From Cytidiella melzeri (lineage: Eukaryota > Basidiomycota > Agaricomycetes > Polyporales > Irpicaceae): a stretch of 59,633 bases of DNA. The stretch lies in NCBI GenBank assembly GCA_022592445.1, contig JABYQR010000285.1, forward strand, positions 1-59,633, given 5' to 3'. The notes below the pieces were generated by a model that saw nothing but the letters and a program-made list of their open reading frames with translations, was not told the DNA's origin and did no database searches. Made by a program: the position numbers and the translations under genes. How positions within the stretch are numbered: the stretch's first letter is position 1; the number at the start of each line of letters is the position of its first letter. This document shows positions 23,857 to 35,700 of this stretch, in pieces.

Positions 23857-23863
23857 AGGGGAG
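23855..23863 (+). promoter_or_regulatory. Copia polypurine tract
   Basis: GAAGGGGAG immediately before the 3' LTR, overlapping the stop codon of gag-pol; expected primer of plus-strand DNA synthesis. Confidence 0.85.
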
Positions 23864-24034
23864 TGTTCGACTATATTAAATTAGACGCTTAACGTACGAG
23901 CGCCGTAGTTACCGTATATAAGACTTACTCCGGTCAATGCAACGTAACGCACTTTTGATCCCCAACTCCCACTGTGTGATCCCTCTCAGTCTTGCTCTCT
24001 CAACACTTTCCTCTACTTTCATAGCCTTCTAACA
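23864..24034 (+). repeat. Copia 3' LTR
   Basis: 171 bp, no differences seen from the 5' LTR. Followed by TATAG (24,035-24,039), the right copy of the target duplication. Confidence 0.95.
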
Positions 24035-24502
24035 TATAGCGGTTCACGCGCTCGCATTCAGCTCGGCATTCAGCTCATGGCAGTTGATCAATGACAGTAC
24101 TTCCATATATGTGTGCAGAATGTACGTATACGGATACATGCAACGTGTGTACGAGAATTACGCTCATAACTGACCTGCTGTCGTTGTCAATGCACGCATA
24201 GCGCCATGCGGTTGGCAAAATAGTTCGAAGTTCGGTCAATGTCGATGTCGCTGTCGTGCAGGCAGGATTCGCGTGAGTTCAACTGGAATTCCAAGCTCCG
24301 TCGACGTACATGAACGCTGCACGAGCAGGATCCGCGTGCCGGTTGATATCGAGACTTGCAATTGACGGCTTCCGGATCCATCAATATACCTGCATGCGAA
24401 AAGTTGTGAGCTTTGAAGACCCGGGGCAGCAAGACACACACCTTGGTCGCGACCTGCATCGTGCCAGCCATTCTCTAGACAACCTCCGCGTACGCACTCT
24501 AC
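24035..24502 (+). other. CACTA internal sequence upstream of gene A
   Basis: About 460 bp between the copia element and the gene A start; presumably its promoter and leader. No further gene seen. Confidence 0.4.
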
Positions 24503-26542
24503 ATGTCGAGGCAACCAGAGACGAGCACGCTCCGCAGCAGCCTACCTCCCGAGCCCACTACCGCCACTGCGCGTCCCCCTTCCTCTGAGCTTGGGCAGCC
24601 TTCTGCTAAACGCACGCGTATCCACACCAGCGTCGCATCAGAGCCGGCTGGATGTACCTTGGCATCCGAACGTCGATTCTCTGTGCATACTTCACAGCCA
24701 TCTCAGCACCCTCGCAGCACGACTCAGCCTCCTCACAGTGCACAGACAGCCGGCACATCCTCTGGCTTTAGAAATCCATTCACTCGGCCAGGCACTCGTG
24801 CGCCATCTGAATCCTCCCATACGTCCTCCACCTCGGCTCGTGCTGTGCCGTTCTACGGACGTCCATCGTCTGCGACGTCTAGTAGCGGCTCCGGTGGGTC
24901 TGGCATTCCAAAGGTGATCTCCGACAATCTTGCATCCTTGAATGACTTGCTGCAAGGCGTGCAGGCCAAGACGGAGAGCCAAGACGGACTCCTAAAAGAT
25001 GCGAGGCGACGGTTGAACGACCTGGACAAATATGTGGCTGCATTGGACGAGACAATGCATGCAATTTCCGAGGGCATCACAGAGCAGGACGAACAAATCA
25101 AAACGCAGGATGAGCGAAACAACATGCAGGACGACCAAATCAGTACACTCGACAACGCCCTAGCTCACCTAGAAGCCCGGGTTGCTGATTTGCAAGCTGC
25201 GCTTGGTGGGTCCCCGGTCGATAGAGAGGGGGGGCGAGTGCAAGGTACACCAGCCATCCGTGAGACAGGCGGTAGGCCTGCGCAGAAGAGAGATCGCACC
25301 CCCTTGATCAACGTACGCAAATTCATCAGTGAGATATATGTGTGAGCACTTACAAATTCCGTTGTGTAGGGAGTTATTCGAGCAGCCCTGCGCAAGCTGA
25401 TGGGGATGGAGACCACTCATGCCGCTGTGCCTGATGCCCTCGAAAATGGCAAGTTCTGGACCGCAGACGATCAAGCAGACAAAGATCGCCGCCTGAGACC
25501 ACACTGGGATTCATGGGCGGTCAATGCAGATGCTTGGCAAGCAGAGTTCATCGAGACAGTGACTACCCGCGGTCACCGGTGGTACTCCAACGGGGATCCT
25601 GAGGCCATGCAGGAGTTTCTCAAAAAGGTTCCAGAAGCCGACATTGCCGTCGCTCTTTCGACAGCATGGACAAGCCTGAGAGTTAAGTATCAGGGTCAGC
25701 AGAAAGACCTGGACGACAAGCAGCGCGTGTTGCGACAAAACCGCCGACGTACTCGCAAAGACAATGTACGTACCTTCGTAGTTGTGCTATCCTGCACATT
25801 GCACTAAACAGTCTGTCGATCAGAAATATAGGGAACGGGCGAGGGAGCGCGACAAAATTGCGCGGATGGCCGGCCAAAAGTGGAACTGGTTCTTTCGCGC
25901 AAAGTACCAGTCGTCGGACCATTCAGAGGTCGAGGAGGTTGAAGGGGAGGGGGATATGTTTAGTGACAACGACAATGGGCCACCCGCTCCGAAGAAAGGG
26001 AACCATATTTTTGTGTGTCATCGGCCAATGTATCGAGCTGCGTGGGTAAGTGGATCTGCTTCTTGACCAGCCGAAGCGTGTTTACTAGGCAAAAAAAACA
26101 GGTCAATGAGCTTATTGATGAGTTGGACGTTCATGTTCGTGCGGCCCAGAACAACAACCATCGCCCCATCAAAATGGGAGACCCTGTTGAGCGCGACTTA
26201 CCAAAACGACACGGAAAGCAGGAACAATCTGAGGTTATCAGCGAGGATTGTGTTGATCCAGAGTGGTTAGCAGCTCACCCGGATCAGCATGTGCTGTCTC
26301 GCATCCAGCCTTCTGCAAGCGGCTCACAACCTGGATATGATGCAGGAGGCTCAGATACGCGTGGTTAGCACAAAGAAAGACGGAATGCAGGCGTACATAC
26401 TAACTGTGATGTAGGCGCAAGTCAAGCCCCTCATGGCGCTCATGCTAGTAACCCTGCTTCACCGGTAAATGGGGAAGGACCTGGCGAAGGTGCTGATAGA
26501 CGTGGTCATGACTCGCCACTCGGTGACAGAGACTATTTGTGA
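24503..26542 (+). CDS. CACTA accessory gene A, coiled-coil protein of unknown function
   Basis: Five exons (24503-25312, 25370-25765, 25824-26045, 26102-26363, 26415-26542) join in phase into 605 aa. Residues 1-140 are Ser/Thr/Pro-rich and basic. About 150-240 form a predicted coiled coil with repeated EQDEQIKTQDE-like heptads. A central globular part (about 270-420) has FWTADDQADKDRRLRPHWDSW and a basic RQNRRRTRKDN stretch. The tail is acidic, then Gly/Pro-rich. No enzymatic motif is seen. The last intron uses a weaker GTTAGC donor; if it is not spliced the protein ends at 26,368. The gene faces the transposase gene, 104 bp from its stop. It could be a TnpA-like DNA-binding partner of the transposase (inference from position, basic stretch and coiled coil only). 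Confidence 0.65.
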
Positions 26543-26646
26543 CAGACTGAACGTACGTATTCGCTCGTTTTCATGACCGTCCTCGTCTTCGTTTCCAAAA
26601 GGATTTGCATTTGATTCTTGTCCGTACTGTGTATTGATGAAATCAG

Positions 26647-29600
26647 TTAGTTAGTTACTGTAGCTCGAAAGCAAACGATAGGACGTACATGGCATGTAGA
26701 CATAGCGACCCAAAATGATCCCCCACCGGGTCCATGATACTTTAGCAATCCACGCGCGAATTGACCAGAAAACGCTGTGATAGGGACAACTTCGCGCTGT
26801 CCTAATGCTCGCGCCTTCCATAGAGAAATCCCCAGATCTGCTGCCCTGAATAACTGCTGATCAACCCTGAACATTACTGTGAGAACAATGCGTACCACAT
26901 ATCCCATGGCATTCTCGGTGTATCGGCACGCCGAACAAACCTTCGCACAATAGCGCATGTATGTTCTAGAGCTGGTAGCGTCGAGTTGTTCCGGGTGTGT
27001 GATACAGCCAGGATCAGCTCAACTTGCACTGGATGCCGTCCGTGGATGTAAGCAAGGCGGTGGGCATGGCCCCGCTGTTTTGTTGCAGCTCCATATCGAA
27101 GCCCATCCACCGTGACATGACTATAGGACTTCATCGACGTAGCCATGAAGGGTTCACCAAGATGGGACGGAGCCGTCTCAGGTACCAAGTCGACATCTTC
27201 CTGCCACAACGCCTGAAGGTATGCTAACACCATACCGTATAAATCGTCAGTATCCACAGCGTCTGACACCTTCAAATTGATTTGGCTCGACTGTCGTGGA
27301 TACTGTATGAGACCTGAGTTCACGTCAGGCACGAGTATCAATCAATGCTAAGGTGCATACTCACCGGCATCAGTGCGAACGGCCGAGTCGATCATACTCA
27401 TCAGGGTGTTGCGTCGAGACCCTTTCATGTTACCGCCGAGATACGTCTTCAGGGTTGAGGCGATCAACCTGTCATCCTCTGTCCAATCTTCGAGCGACTC
27501 TATTTGGTTTATCTACCATACACACAGATTTTAGCAGACTCCGTCATGCTGTATAATGGGAGCTTACCAGATCTGAGATGAGAGAATACTTTACCCAGCC
27601 CCGCATCAGGGTACCCTCCAGCTCGCCGCCGCAATGGCCATTGTGTTTAAACTTCTTCATGAATCCGTTGTTCTGCTCGAGTGGCATGCACCACCATCCT
27701 GGCACAGGGCCATACCGCAGTAAGAACTCCGGGTTGTGTTCCGAAAGATGAAAATTTGGTGTGAGGTGACAATGCATGCGAGCCCAAGCACGACACGCAC
27801 GGCTATGACAATCCGCCGCTCGCGTTATCTCATTTGGAGTGATCGAGCGGCAGGCGTAAATTCGCACAGCTGTTGAGTGCTGTAGAACGCAGTCGTAGTG
27901 GTGGCGATAGTTGCGATCCATCTTGATATGAGTGTTCGCCTCATAGTCGTCTGCTGTCGTTTCTGCCTGCAGTGAAATAGCCTCGCAACGGCGTTTCTGC
28001 AGCATGCGCTCCTTCTGCGCCTCAGCTCTTGCTGCATTGGTATCCGCTCTAGGTCTTGGTGCGTCAGTATCCGGGATTATACCATTTTGCTCCCATGCAC
28101 AGTAGAGTGCGACTGGTGTGATGCTCCCCATACTGCGCCACTCATCTGCCTTGAGATTACCTTCCTCGATCTGGAAATGGTACATCATCTGTTCGAGACT
28201 CTGAGGTAATAAGCCAGTCATGCGTACCTTTCGTGGTACGCGACCAACTGAGCCCGGCCATTCAATAGATTCCAGGAATTCGTTGAATTTATCCAGCGGC
28301 TTATCGCTACGTGAGCGCGCTGTCAGCATACCACCGCCGAGGATGATTTGTCTCATAACATGATGGATCTCGCCTTACGTATAATGAGTCTTGAGTAAGC
28401 TATGAACACAGATAAACATACCAAGGAAAGTCGAGTGTACAAACTCGAGAGGGGAATCTCGGCTAGGTGACCAACCTGGTAAGAGATTCAGCTCTGACCA
28501 GCGAACACCTCGTTTTTCGGATATCTCATCTCGTGTTGCTCGATCTTCATCACGCGCAATAAATGCGTACTTGAGAAAACGCAGGTCATCGCGAGGTTGA
28601 AATGCTACGGCGAGTCAGGATCACGGCTCAGAGTGAGAAATATAACTCACTAGAGCGAGTGAAGCAGTCCGGATGAGTGAGAGATGCAAACGGCTGTTTG
28701 CACCATGTGCACATAAAGTGCTTACTAGTGACTGTCCGAAGACCAGCCACTTTTCGGCTGGCCGGAAGGTCTGAGGAGTTAAGAAACACCCGGCTGTGAG
28801 TAACAAGCCGCTCAGCTTGCCCGTGAATCTTGAATTCTACTCCTATAAAGTGATGGATCCTGAGTCAATTGCGAGTTAGCTATCAAGAGATGAATGTCTC
28901 ACTCACCGTCTCCGAGTATCAGCATATCTTTGACGAAGGGCTCAAGGACGGAGTTGAGTTGCTCTAGTGAAGGTTCTGATGGTCCTGGTAAAACGCACAC
29001 TAGGATCGTTTCTTCCCTGAGGAAGCGCTTCTGTCGTGGGTTATTGCAGAAGGTAAGGTACATTGCACCCGTGGAGTGCTTCCCATTTTTGACGGGCTGG
29101 AACCTGCACAATTTCAAGCAACAGGAATGATCCGGCTGAATTACAAACAGCTCACCAATCAATGTTGATCATGACCAGTAAACCGTTGGGAAGAGCGACG
29201 AATCGTTGGTCTAATTCATGCACATCAACATCTTCGACACCCCATGTGCCCCCGCGTCGCCGTAAAAGCCCTGCTTGAGCTTGTCGCCAGCCAGATCCAT
29301 CGTGAATATCCCGCATGACAAAGTCTCGGTTCGGAAACGCGTCGAGTCCTTCTCGCGGATCTGGAGAAACATGTCCCGCAGCATCATCGGGAGTACGCCA
29401 TTGCTGAAACTCTTCCAGTTTGCCGGGTCGTAGCAACAGGCGTTGATACTGAGGGATTAGCGGGCAATAGGGCATAATTTTTACCGGAATGCGCTTGACC
29501 TTGCCATTCACCTGTTTCAATGAGTATATGCGCCCTTTTGTACACCCTGGCTTGCGGCAGAGAGGGCTAGTGAGCGTAGAGAGTTCTTTGGGGTGGTGGA

Positions 29601-30423
29601 TATCCCAGCAGACATCACAGATGAAGTAGTAAGTGATGTATTGGTCTGGATCGACTCCGAGCCGTCGTTCAACTGTGCGCAAGGTGCGAGCCATGTTCTG
29701 AAGGCCATGGATGGAAGGACCTCCGCGGGCTTGAAGACTATGTAATGCATGATAATGAGCATCGAGCTGAGACTTGATGGATTCTTGAGTGGCATGATTA
29801 AAAGACGCCTCGATGAAAACCCGGATGTAAATGTTGCGGAGGATGGGGTCCTCATAAAAGGCAGGAGGTAGATCGTCATGAGTAGAGCCGAGAAGATCGG
29901 AATCGTCCTGCTCTTCATCATAGATGTCATCCAGCTCGACAAACAAAGGGTCGTCCGCGAGAGATACGCCGCTGTTGTCGTCTTCGTCATTATCAGGCTC
30001 GGACTCGGAATCATTGGAGTCATCAGAACTAAGGTCTTCACTAGAGCTAGAGGGCTGCCAGTCAGAGGGTGTCGGAGATCGCAAGATCGCGTGGTGATCA
30101 AGTTCAGCAGAAGAAGAAGGTGGCAGTATGTACGCATCTTCACCCAACGTGTTGTCGAGCTCGCCTACCGGACTGACACTGCTGCAGATAGAAGTAGGCG
30201 CATTGACATCGTGGTATTCAGTTGGGTACGCGGGGGGGTTAGGCTCTGGGTCGTCGAGTCGGACAGCTGCAAAACGCTGTTTATGCTTCAAATCTTCTCT
30301 TGCTGCCTCGATATCAGCGGCCGTCTGTTGCGCGAGGTGCCTCTTGATATTGCGCGCCGACTGAAGTAAACCACCTTTTGTCTTGCACAGATCGCATGGA
30401 CAGAGGGTGAGAGGGTTGCGCAT
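26647..30423 (-). CDS. CACTA transposase, Tnp2-like
   Basis: Eight exons (complement of 26647-26845, 26899-27313, 27365-27512, 27568-28373, 28422-28604, 28651-28842, 28907-29103, 29156-30423) join in phase into 1,135 aa. The N-terminus has a CPCDLC cysteine cluster and a long acidic linker (about 75-180). A second cluster follows (CDVCW...CRKPGC, about 280-310). The conserved core starts with RDIHDGSGWR and ALPNGLLVMINIDW and continues with STGAMYLTFCNNPRQ and VLPGPSEPSLEQLN, which resembles the Tnp2 signature, where LPG stands for the usual LIPGP. CTWC..HPDC follows in exon 3. The C-terminus (AADLGISLWKA, ITAFSGQFA) matches the small final domain of fungal relatives as I remember them. No stop or frameshift, so probably active. 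Frame choice for the last intron (53 nt) rests on protein sense. Confidence 0.85.
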
Positions 30424-30978
30424 GTGTTGTGATCTATGGCAGCGAGTGGTGGCAGCATACAGTCAATGAGACGTCTTGACTTGCGCAACGTCTGGGATGA
30501 CTTACCTAACAAGGCAGGAGACACGTGACATAGAAGCGCTCGCGCGACAAAGCGTGATCGACCATGAATGAGTAATTACACCCTCCAGTACAAATCCGAG
30601 AATCTGCAAATGAATGCGAGTTTTGAGAGAGAGAGAGAGGGTGGATAGTGTACAGGGGAGAAGGAGTGTTTTGCAGCTCGCCCCCTTCAGACGTCCCGTG
30701 AGTGCTCAGCCGAAATCTATCAACGGTCCAGCCGACAGGGCAGTGTCCGATATCCGTCGACGGTTAAGCCGACAGGATATCGACCCTGGCGATGTTGCCG
30801 GTAGGAAACGAAGGGTCCCAGTAAGCAGATTCGGGGAGTGTCTTGTACCAATGTGCTCGAAGGCATGCGGATCCGTGAAGAGAGCGGTTCATGCGACAGT
30901 GTATAGGGCGGTGGTTGTAGTTGTAGTAGTGGATGTCGTGGTGGTGGTGGTGGTCGCAGGTAGAGGACAACGACCCAT

Positions 30979-31673
30979 CGCAGCAGATGCTCCGCTGCGA
31001 CAGTGTAGGAGGCGGTGGTTGTGGTGGTGGTAGTGGACGTCGTGGATGTGGGCGTGGTCGCAGGTATGTGGTGAGGAAAAGAAGGTGGTGATCATACGAC
31101 ACATCGCAGCAGATGCTCCGCTGCGATGGTGTAGGAGGCGGTGGTTGTGGTGGTGGTAGTAGACGTCGTGGTGGTGGTCGTGGTCGCAGGTAGAGGACAA
31201 CGACCCATCGCAGCAGATGCTCCGCTGCGATGGTGGACGAGGCGGCGGTTGTGGTCGACGTGGTAGTGGTAGTGGTAGTGGTAGTGGTAGTGGTAGTGGT
31301 AGCGGTAGCGGTAGCGGTTGTGTGGTGTGGAAAAGAAGGTGGTGATTATACGACACATCGCAGCAGATGCTCCGCTGCGATGGTGGACGAGGCGGCGGTT
31401 GTGGTCGACGTGGTAGTGGTAGTGGTAGTGGTAGTGGTAGTGGTAGTGGTAGTGGTAGTGGTAGTGGTAGCGGTAGCGGTAGCGGTAGCGGTTGTGTGGT
31501 GTGGAAAAGAAGGTGGTGATCATACGACACATCGCAGCAGATGCTCCGCTGCGATGGTGGACGAGGCGGTGGTTGTGGTCGACGTGGTAGTGGTAGTGGT
31601 AGTGGTAGTGGTAGTGTGGTGCGGAAAAGAAGGTGGTGATCATACGACCCATCGCAGCAGATGCTCCGCTGCG
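30979..31673 (+). repeat. Hairpin cluster A: six sites with AGATGCTCC loop
   Basis: Identical 21-bp cores CGCAGCAGATGCTCCGCTGCG at 30979, 31105, 31209, 31359, 31533 and 31653. In most sites the stem extends to 9 bp (CATCGCAGC with GCTGCGATG) around the 9-nt loop AGATGCTCC. Sites are separated by 104-174 bp of GTGGTAGTGG-like sequence that varies in copy number. Confidence 0.9.
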
Positions 31674-32103
31674 ATGGTGTACGAGGCGGTGGTTGTGGTT
31701 GTGGTAGTGAATGTCGTCGTAGTCGTGGTCGGAGGTAGAGGGCGCAAAAGCAACCCAACAATGCGCTGGCAAGTTGTCGGTAATGTAATCTATAACGCGG
31801 AGCGCCCATAGAACAAGGTTCAATCTCAGGCGCCCAAACCACTCTCACTGCCACCACCACGTACCACGACGACCACATCACCTCCTCCTCCTGCAACGCC
31901 CTCCCACCACCACCACCACCTCCTCCACCACCACCACCACCACCACCTCCTCCTCCTCCTCCTCCACCACCACCACCTCCTCCTCCTCCTCATTTGCTCT
32001 CACCACCGTCAATCTCACCACCGTCAATATCACCACCACCAATATCAACACCACCCACACGTCTTCCTCCTTCACCACCACCACCACCACCCACATTCCA
32101 AAC

Positions 32104-32618
32104 TTCGGTAGCGGAGCATCTGCTACCGAAGTCCTCCTTCACCACCACAACCACCACCCACATTCCAACTTTCGGTAGCGGAGCATCTGCTACCGGAGTC
32201 CTCCACCGCCAGCTGTACCTCCTCCTCCCCTCCATACACTTACGGTAGCGGAGAATCTGCTACCGTAGTCCTCGCCCAGCACCTACATCTCGACAACGAC
32301 CTTCGACACACGTCCTCAGACACGGTAGCAGAGAATCTGCCACCGTAGTCCTCGCCCAGCACCTACATCTCGACAACGACCTTCGACACACGTCCTCAGA
32401 CACGGTAGCGGAGAATCTGCCACCGTAGTCCTCGCCCAGCACCTACATCTCGACAACGACCTTCGACACACGTCCTCAGACACGGTAGCGGAGAATCTGC
32501 CACCGGAGTCCTCCACCACCAGCAGTACCTCCTCCTCCCCTCCATACACTCACGCTAGCGGAGTATCTGCTACCGGAGTCTTCACCGTTGACTGTCTCGA
32601 CAGCGGAGCATCTGTCGA
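32104..32618 (-). repeat. Hairpin cluster B: eight sites with inverted core
   Basis: Sites at 32104, 32171, 32241, 32321, 32401, 32481, 32551 and 32597. The loop is GGAGCATCT or GGAGAATCT/GGAGTATCT, the reverse complement of the cluster A loop, but with different stems: TTCGGTAGC/GCTACCGAA, TACGGTAGC/GCTACCGTA, ACGGTAGC/GCCACCGT and TCGAC/GTCGA. Three sites lie in an exact 80-bp tandem repeat (32,321-32,560). Confidence 0.9.
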
Positions 32619-32743
32619 TAGTCGCCAAGTTCTCCCTACATCTTGTGCCGTAGACACTCGCTACTCACCGACCCCATCACAAGTCGTAAGTGTCCTACCC
32701 TGATCAGATTGTGCCTCCAAACTAATATCCCTGCAGCGCTGAT

Positions 32744-35700
32744 ATGTCGACCCTCCCCCAAACCCTGCCCAAGCCCTCGGTATTGTGGGCTTCTGAGACC
32801 GATATCCCCCGCTACCCTGGCCTCTATGTCTCTCCCAACATGTCCACTCTCCCGAAGCTTGCGCCGGAAAACCTCACAAAAAACATTGGTCGCCTTCCGC
32901 TGCCCTGGCCATGGCTCTACACGAGACTGGCCAACCAATTACACTATTGGACCGCGGTCACGCCGAGAGAGACACAGTATACCGGTCTGCTGCAACCGCT
33001 GGCGGGAATCAAGGTAGTCCAAGGCAACGACAACCAGTGGAGGCTGGAGAATGTACAAGAGTGGCGCGACTTGGAGGCTTTCCTGCGCAGAGTCCTCGAC
33101 GCGATGAAGCGAACTTTCCCCTTAGGATCGTATACGCCTCTCCTCGTCCAGATAGATCGTAACACGTTTCCCTGGCCACAAGATTATAACTACGATCGCA
33201 GCTGGCCAACAAAAAAACAAGCCAAATCGTTCCTGGGCCTTGTGCGAGGAGTCTTCAGGATTAACGTTTCGAAGGTGACATACGCGGGACATGTATTGCC
33301 TAAACATTGGTTGGACACATTGCAACATAGGAAGCTGGTTTCGGAACACGAGGCACGCATGTTGCGCAGGTCTACAATTTGCCTGGTCGGCGACAAGGCT
33401 GACCAGTCAACCACTGATAGATTGGGGCTTGTCGTCGACGTCACCGTCGGAGCAATGGGGTCAACACTTGAGAACCTCAAGGATCTCATAAACCACTTTC
33501 AATTGCCTGTCTGGCTGTACTTTGGACCGCGCCCAGCAGTTTCTGAGCACCCTTGGTCCAACGAGTATCTGCCCTCAGCGGTTGAGTTGGAAGCCTCACT
33601 TCGACAGCCTGCAACGCGTTTCGCTTGGGACGAATGGGACGAAGAAGTCGCAGAGGCTCGTGATGCTGTAGGCGTGGAGTCCATGGGCGGCCCATCATCG
33701 TCTTCAGCACCATCCTCGTCTTCTGCTTGGGGCTCACTTGATACTCATTGGCCGTCCTCAGTTGAAGGCACAAACATTGTCCATGTGCCCCCTGCCACCT
33801 CGTCGCAAGTGAGCAACGTGACACGCCCACCTGGCCCTCTTTATGTCGCCACGCGAGGACAAAGTTCCACCACTGGTCAGGCACCGGGTGAAACACCCCA
33901 GCAGTTCTTTGCGAGGAGAGAGAAGGTTAGTGCAGCGAAACTCGCCCAAATGAATCCGGCGCAGAAGGCTCGTGTGCAAGCAAGGGAGGTGCTGCATGCC
34001 AATCTCGAACTCCCAAACAAGAGCCACAACTGCCAAGTCTTCAGATGGGAAGAGTCAGACGACAGCAGCGGCGCCTGGAACAGAGTTCTTGTCGGAAAGC
34101 CTCGCTGGCGCGACTTGTGGGCCGACACTGCTCGGTCGCAACGCAGGTACAATGCGGTGTTCAACGAATTCGACATTTGGGAGGAGCTGGACCCATCTGC
34201 TACGACCGAGGATCAGGAATTGGTGGAAAGTTGGGACTACTTTGACGACGCACCGCGATTACAGAATCCGCCCATGGCTGCGAGTCCTCAGGCTGAGACA
34301 TCGCCTGAGTCGCCTTCTTCTCCCTCTCCTCCTCGTCGCCCTCGCTCTCCTCCTCGTCGCCCTTGCTCTCCTCCTCGTCGCCCTCGCTCTCCTCCTCGTC
34401 GCTCTCGTTCTCCTCCTCGTCGCCCTCGCTCTCCTCGACGTCGCTCTCGTTCTCCTCCTCGTCGCCCTCCCTCTCCTCGACGTCGTTCTCGCTCGCCTCG
34501 ACGTCGTTCTCGTTCTCCCCCTCGTCGCCCTCCCTCTCCTCGACGTCGTTCTCGCTCGCCTCGACGTCGTTCTCACTCTCCTCGACGTCAACCTCGCACC
34601 CCTCCCCTGGCTCCGCAGCCGATTGCTTCCACCAGTGGAAGTACATCCTCGTCCACTCAAATGCCCCAGTCTGGTGCATCCGAGTTGTTTCAGAGGAAAG
34701 GGATTGCATTTGACCAGGCTCTGAGCTATCGCTACGGCATACTCACATCCGCAGCGGTGACGGTCGACGTGGATGAAGAGGCAACGTCGCGAGAAAAAGA
34801 GATATACAAGTTTATGGGGGTCATCAATGAGAAGGTTGGTCCTGGGTATCGCACACCAATGTGTGAACTCTTTTCATACCTCGAGGCCAACCCGCGCGAC
34901 TTTGTAATGCCGCCACCCACGCTCACGGATCTTGTGCCCGGTACTGCCCTAGGACATCCGCTGCACCGTCGAAATGACCTCATTGTTCGGACTGTACTGG
35001 ACAACAAGCAACACCCTTGCTACTTTGTGTACGCTCGGGATCCACAGGCCAACGATGTATCATTCTCCCTTTGCCTGGCCGACCCTGTCACCGTGAACCA
35101 CCTCCTACGATCCGGGGTTGGTCCCTCGTTGGATGATGTGACTGGCGCATTGCTCAGATGGGGAGTGCCCTTCAACACACTGCAGTCAATCGCGGACCCA
35201 ACGGTGCTTCAGCCAACTCCCCCGATGCCCTCTTATTTCAACCTGGTACCGTTAGGGCTCGGACTCATCGAGCATCGTCACAAGTTCACGATTGCGGACT
35301 ATGAGGACTACCTCGAATATCGAGAGGAGGTCATCAAAAGTGTTCAGGGTCGCGCTGCCTTGTTACGGGGCGGCTTGCTGTGGCGACTGGCCCGTGACGC
35401 CTATGCAGACGATTCAGCGGTGTACGACGGTCCGAGTGGGTTCCAAACACAGTGTAACCATTGTATACTAGACGGCTTGGACTATGTGGACGATGTATTA
35501 TCGCCACATCAAGAGGATGTGATCTGCGGAGTGTACAGGGTCATGCCAGGTAAGTACCATGTTTCTTGGACAAATTACAATGCTGATTATATCTCAGAAC
35601 ACCCCGAGAATGGCCCTTCGGGTACTGCGTATCGGTCGTGGTGGCCAACTGTAACAACATGGTCGCAATCGGGGGTGGACCTCGACTACTGAAGTGCCAG

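Larger units (their letters stand above)
18842..24034 (+). mobile_element. Complete Ty1/copia LTR retrotransposon
   Basis: 5,193 bp with 171-bp LTRs (TG..CA), a 5-bp TATAG target duplication, a primer-binding site, a polypurine tract and one intact 1,581-codon gag-pol. The LTRs appear identical base for base, indicating recent insertion and probable ability to move. It sits inside the CACTA element, so it arrived later. Confidence 0.97.
30424..32743. promoter_or_regulatory. Divergent intergenic spacer with hairpin arrays
   Basis: 2.3 kb between the starts of the transposase gene (-) and gene C (+). It contains GA microsatellite (about 30,625-30,640), a repeated CGACGGT..GCCGACAGG phrase (about 30,730-30,775), GTGGTAGTGGTAG simple repeats, a CACCAC/TCCTCC tract (31,840-32,090) and two clusters of hairpins listed separately. 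Long open frames here are products of simple repeats. Likely holds both promoters. Confidence 0.5.

Noticed and set aside
30889..31896. Long open frames with Leu/Pro, Tyr/His or Val repeats on both strands
   Set aside because: They are translations of GTGGTAGTGG and CACCAC simple repeats; several frames are open at once and none has start context or conserved sequence.
30979..32618. CRISPR-like array of regularly spaced repeats
   Set aside because: Eukaryotic context; spacers are themselves simple repeats, spacing is irregular, and no cas genes are present.
34200..34709. Acidic Glu-rich and Arg/Thr-rich open frames antisense to gene C
   Set aside because: They are shadows of the RS-like coding repeat.
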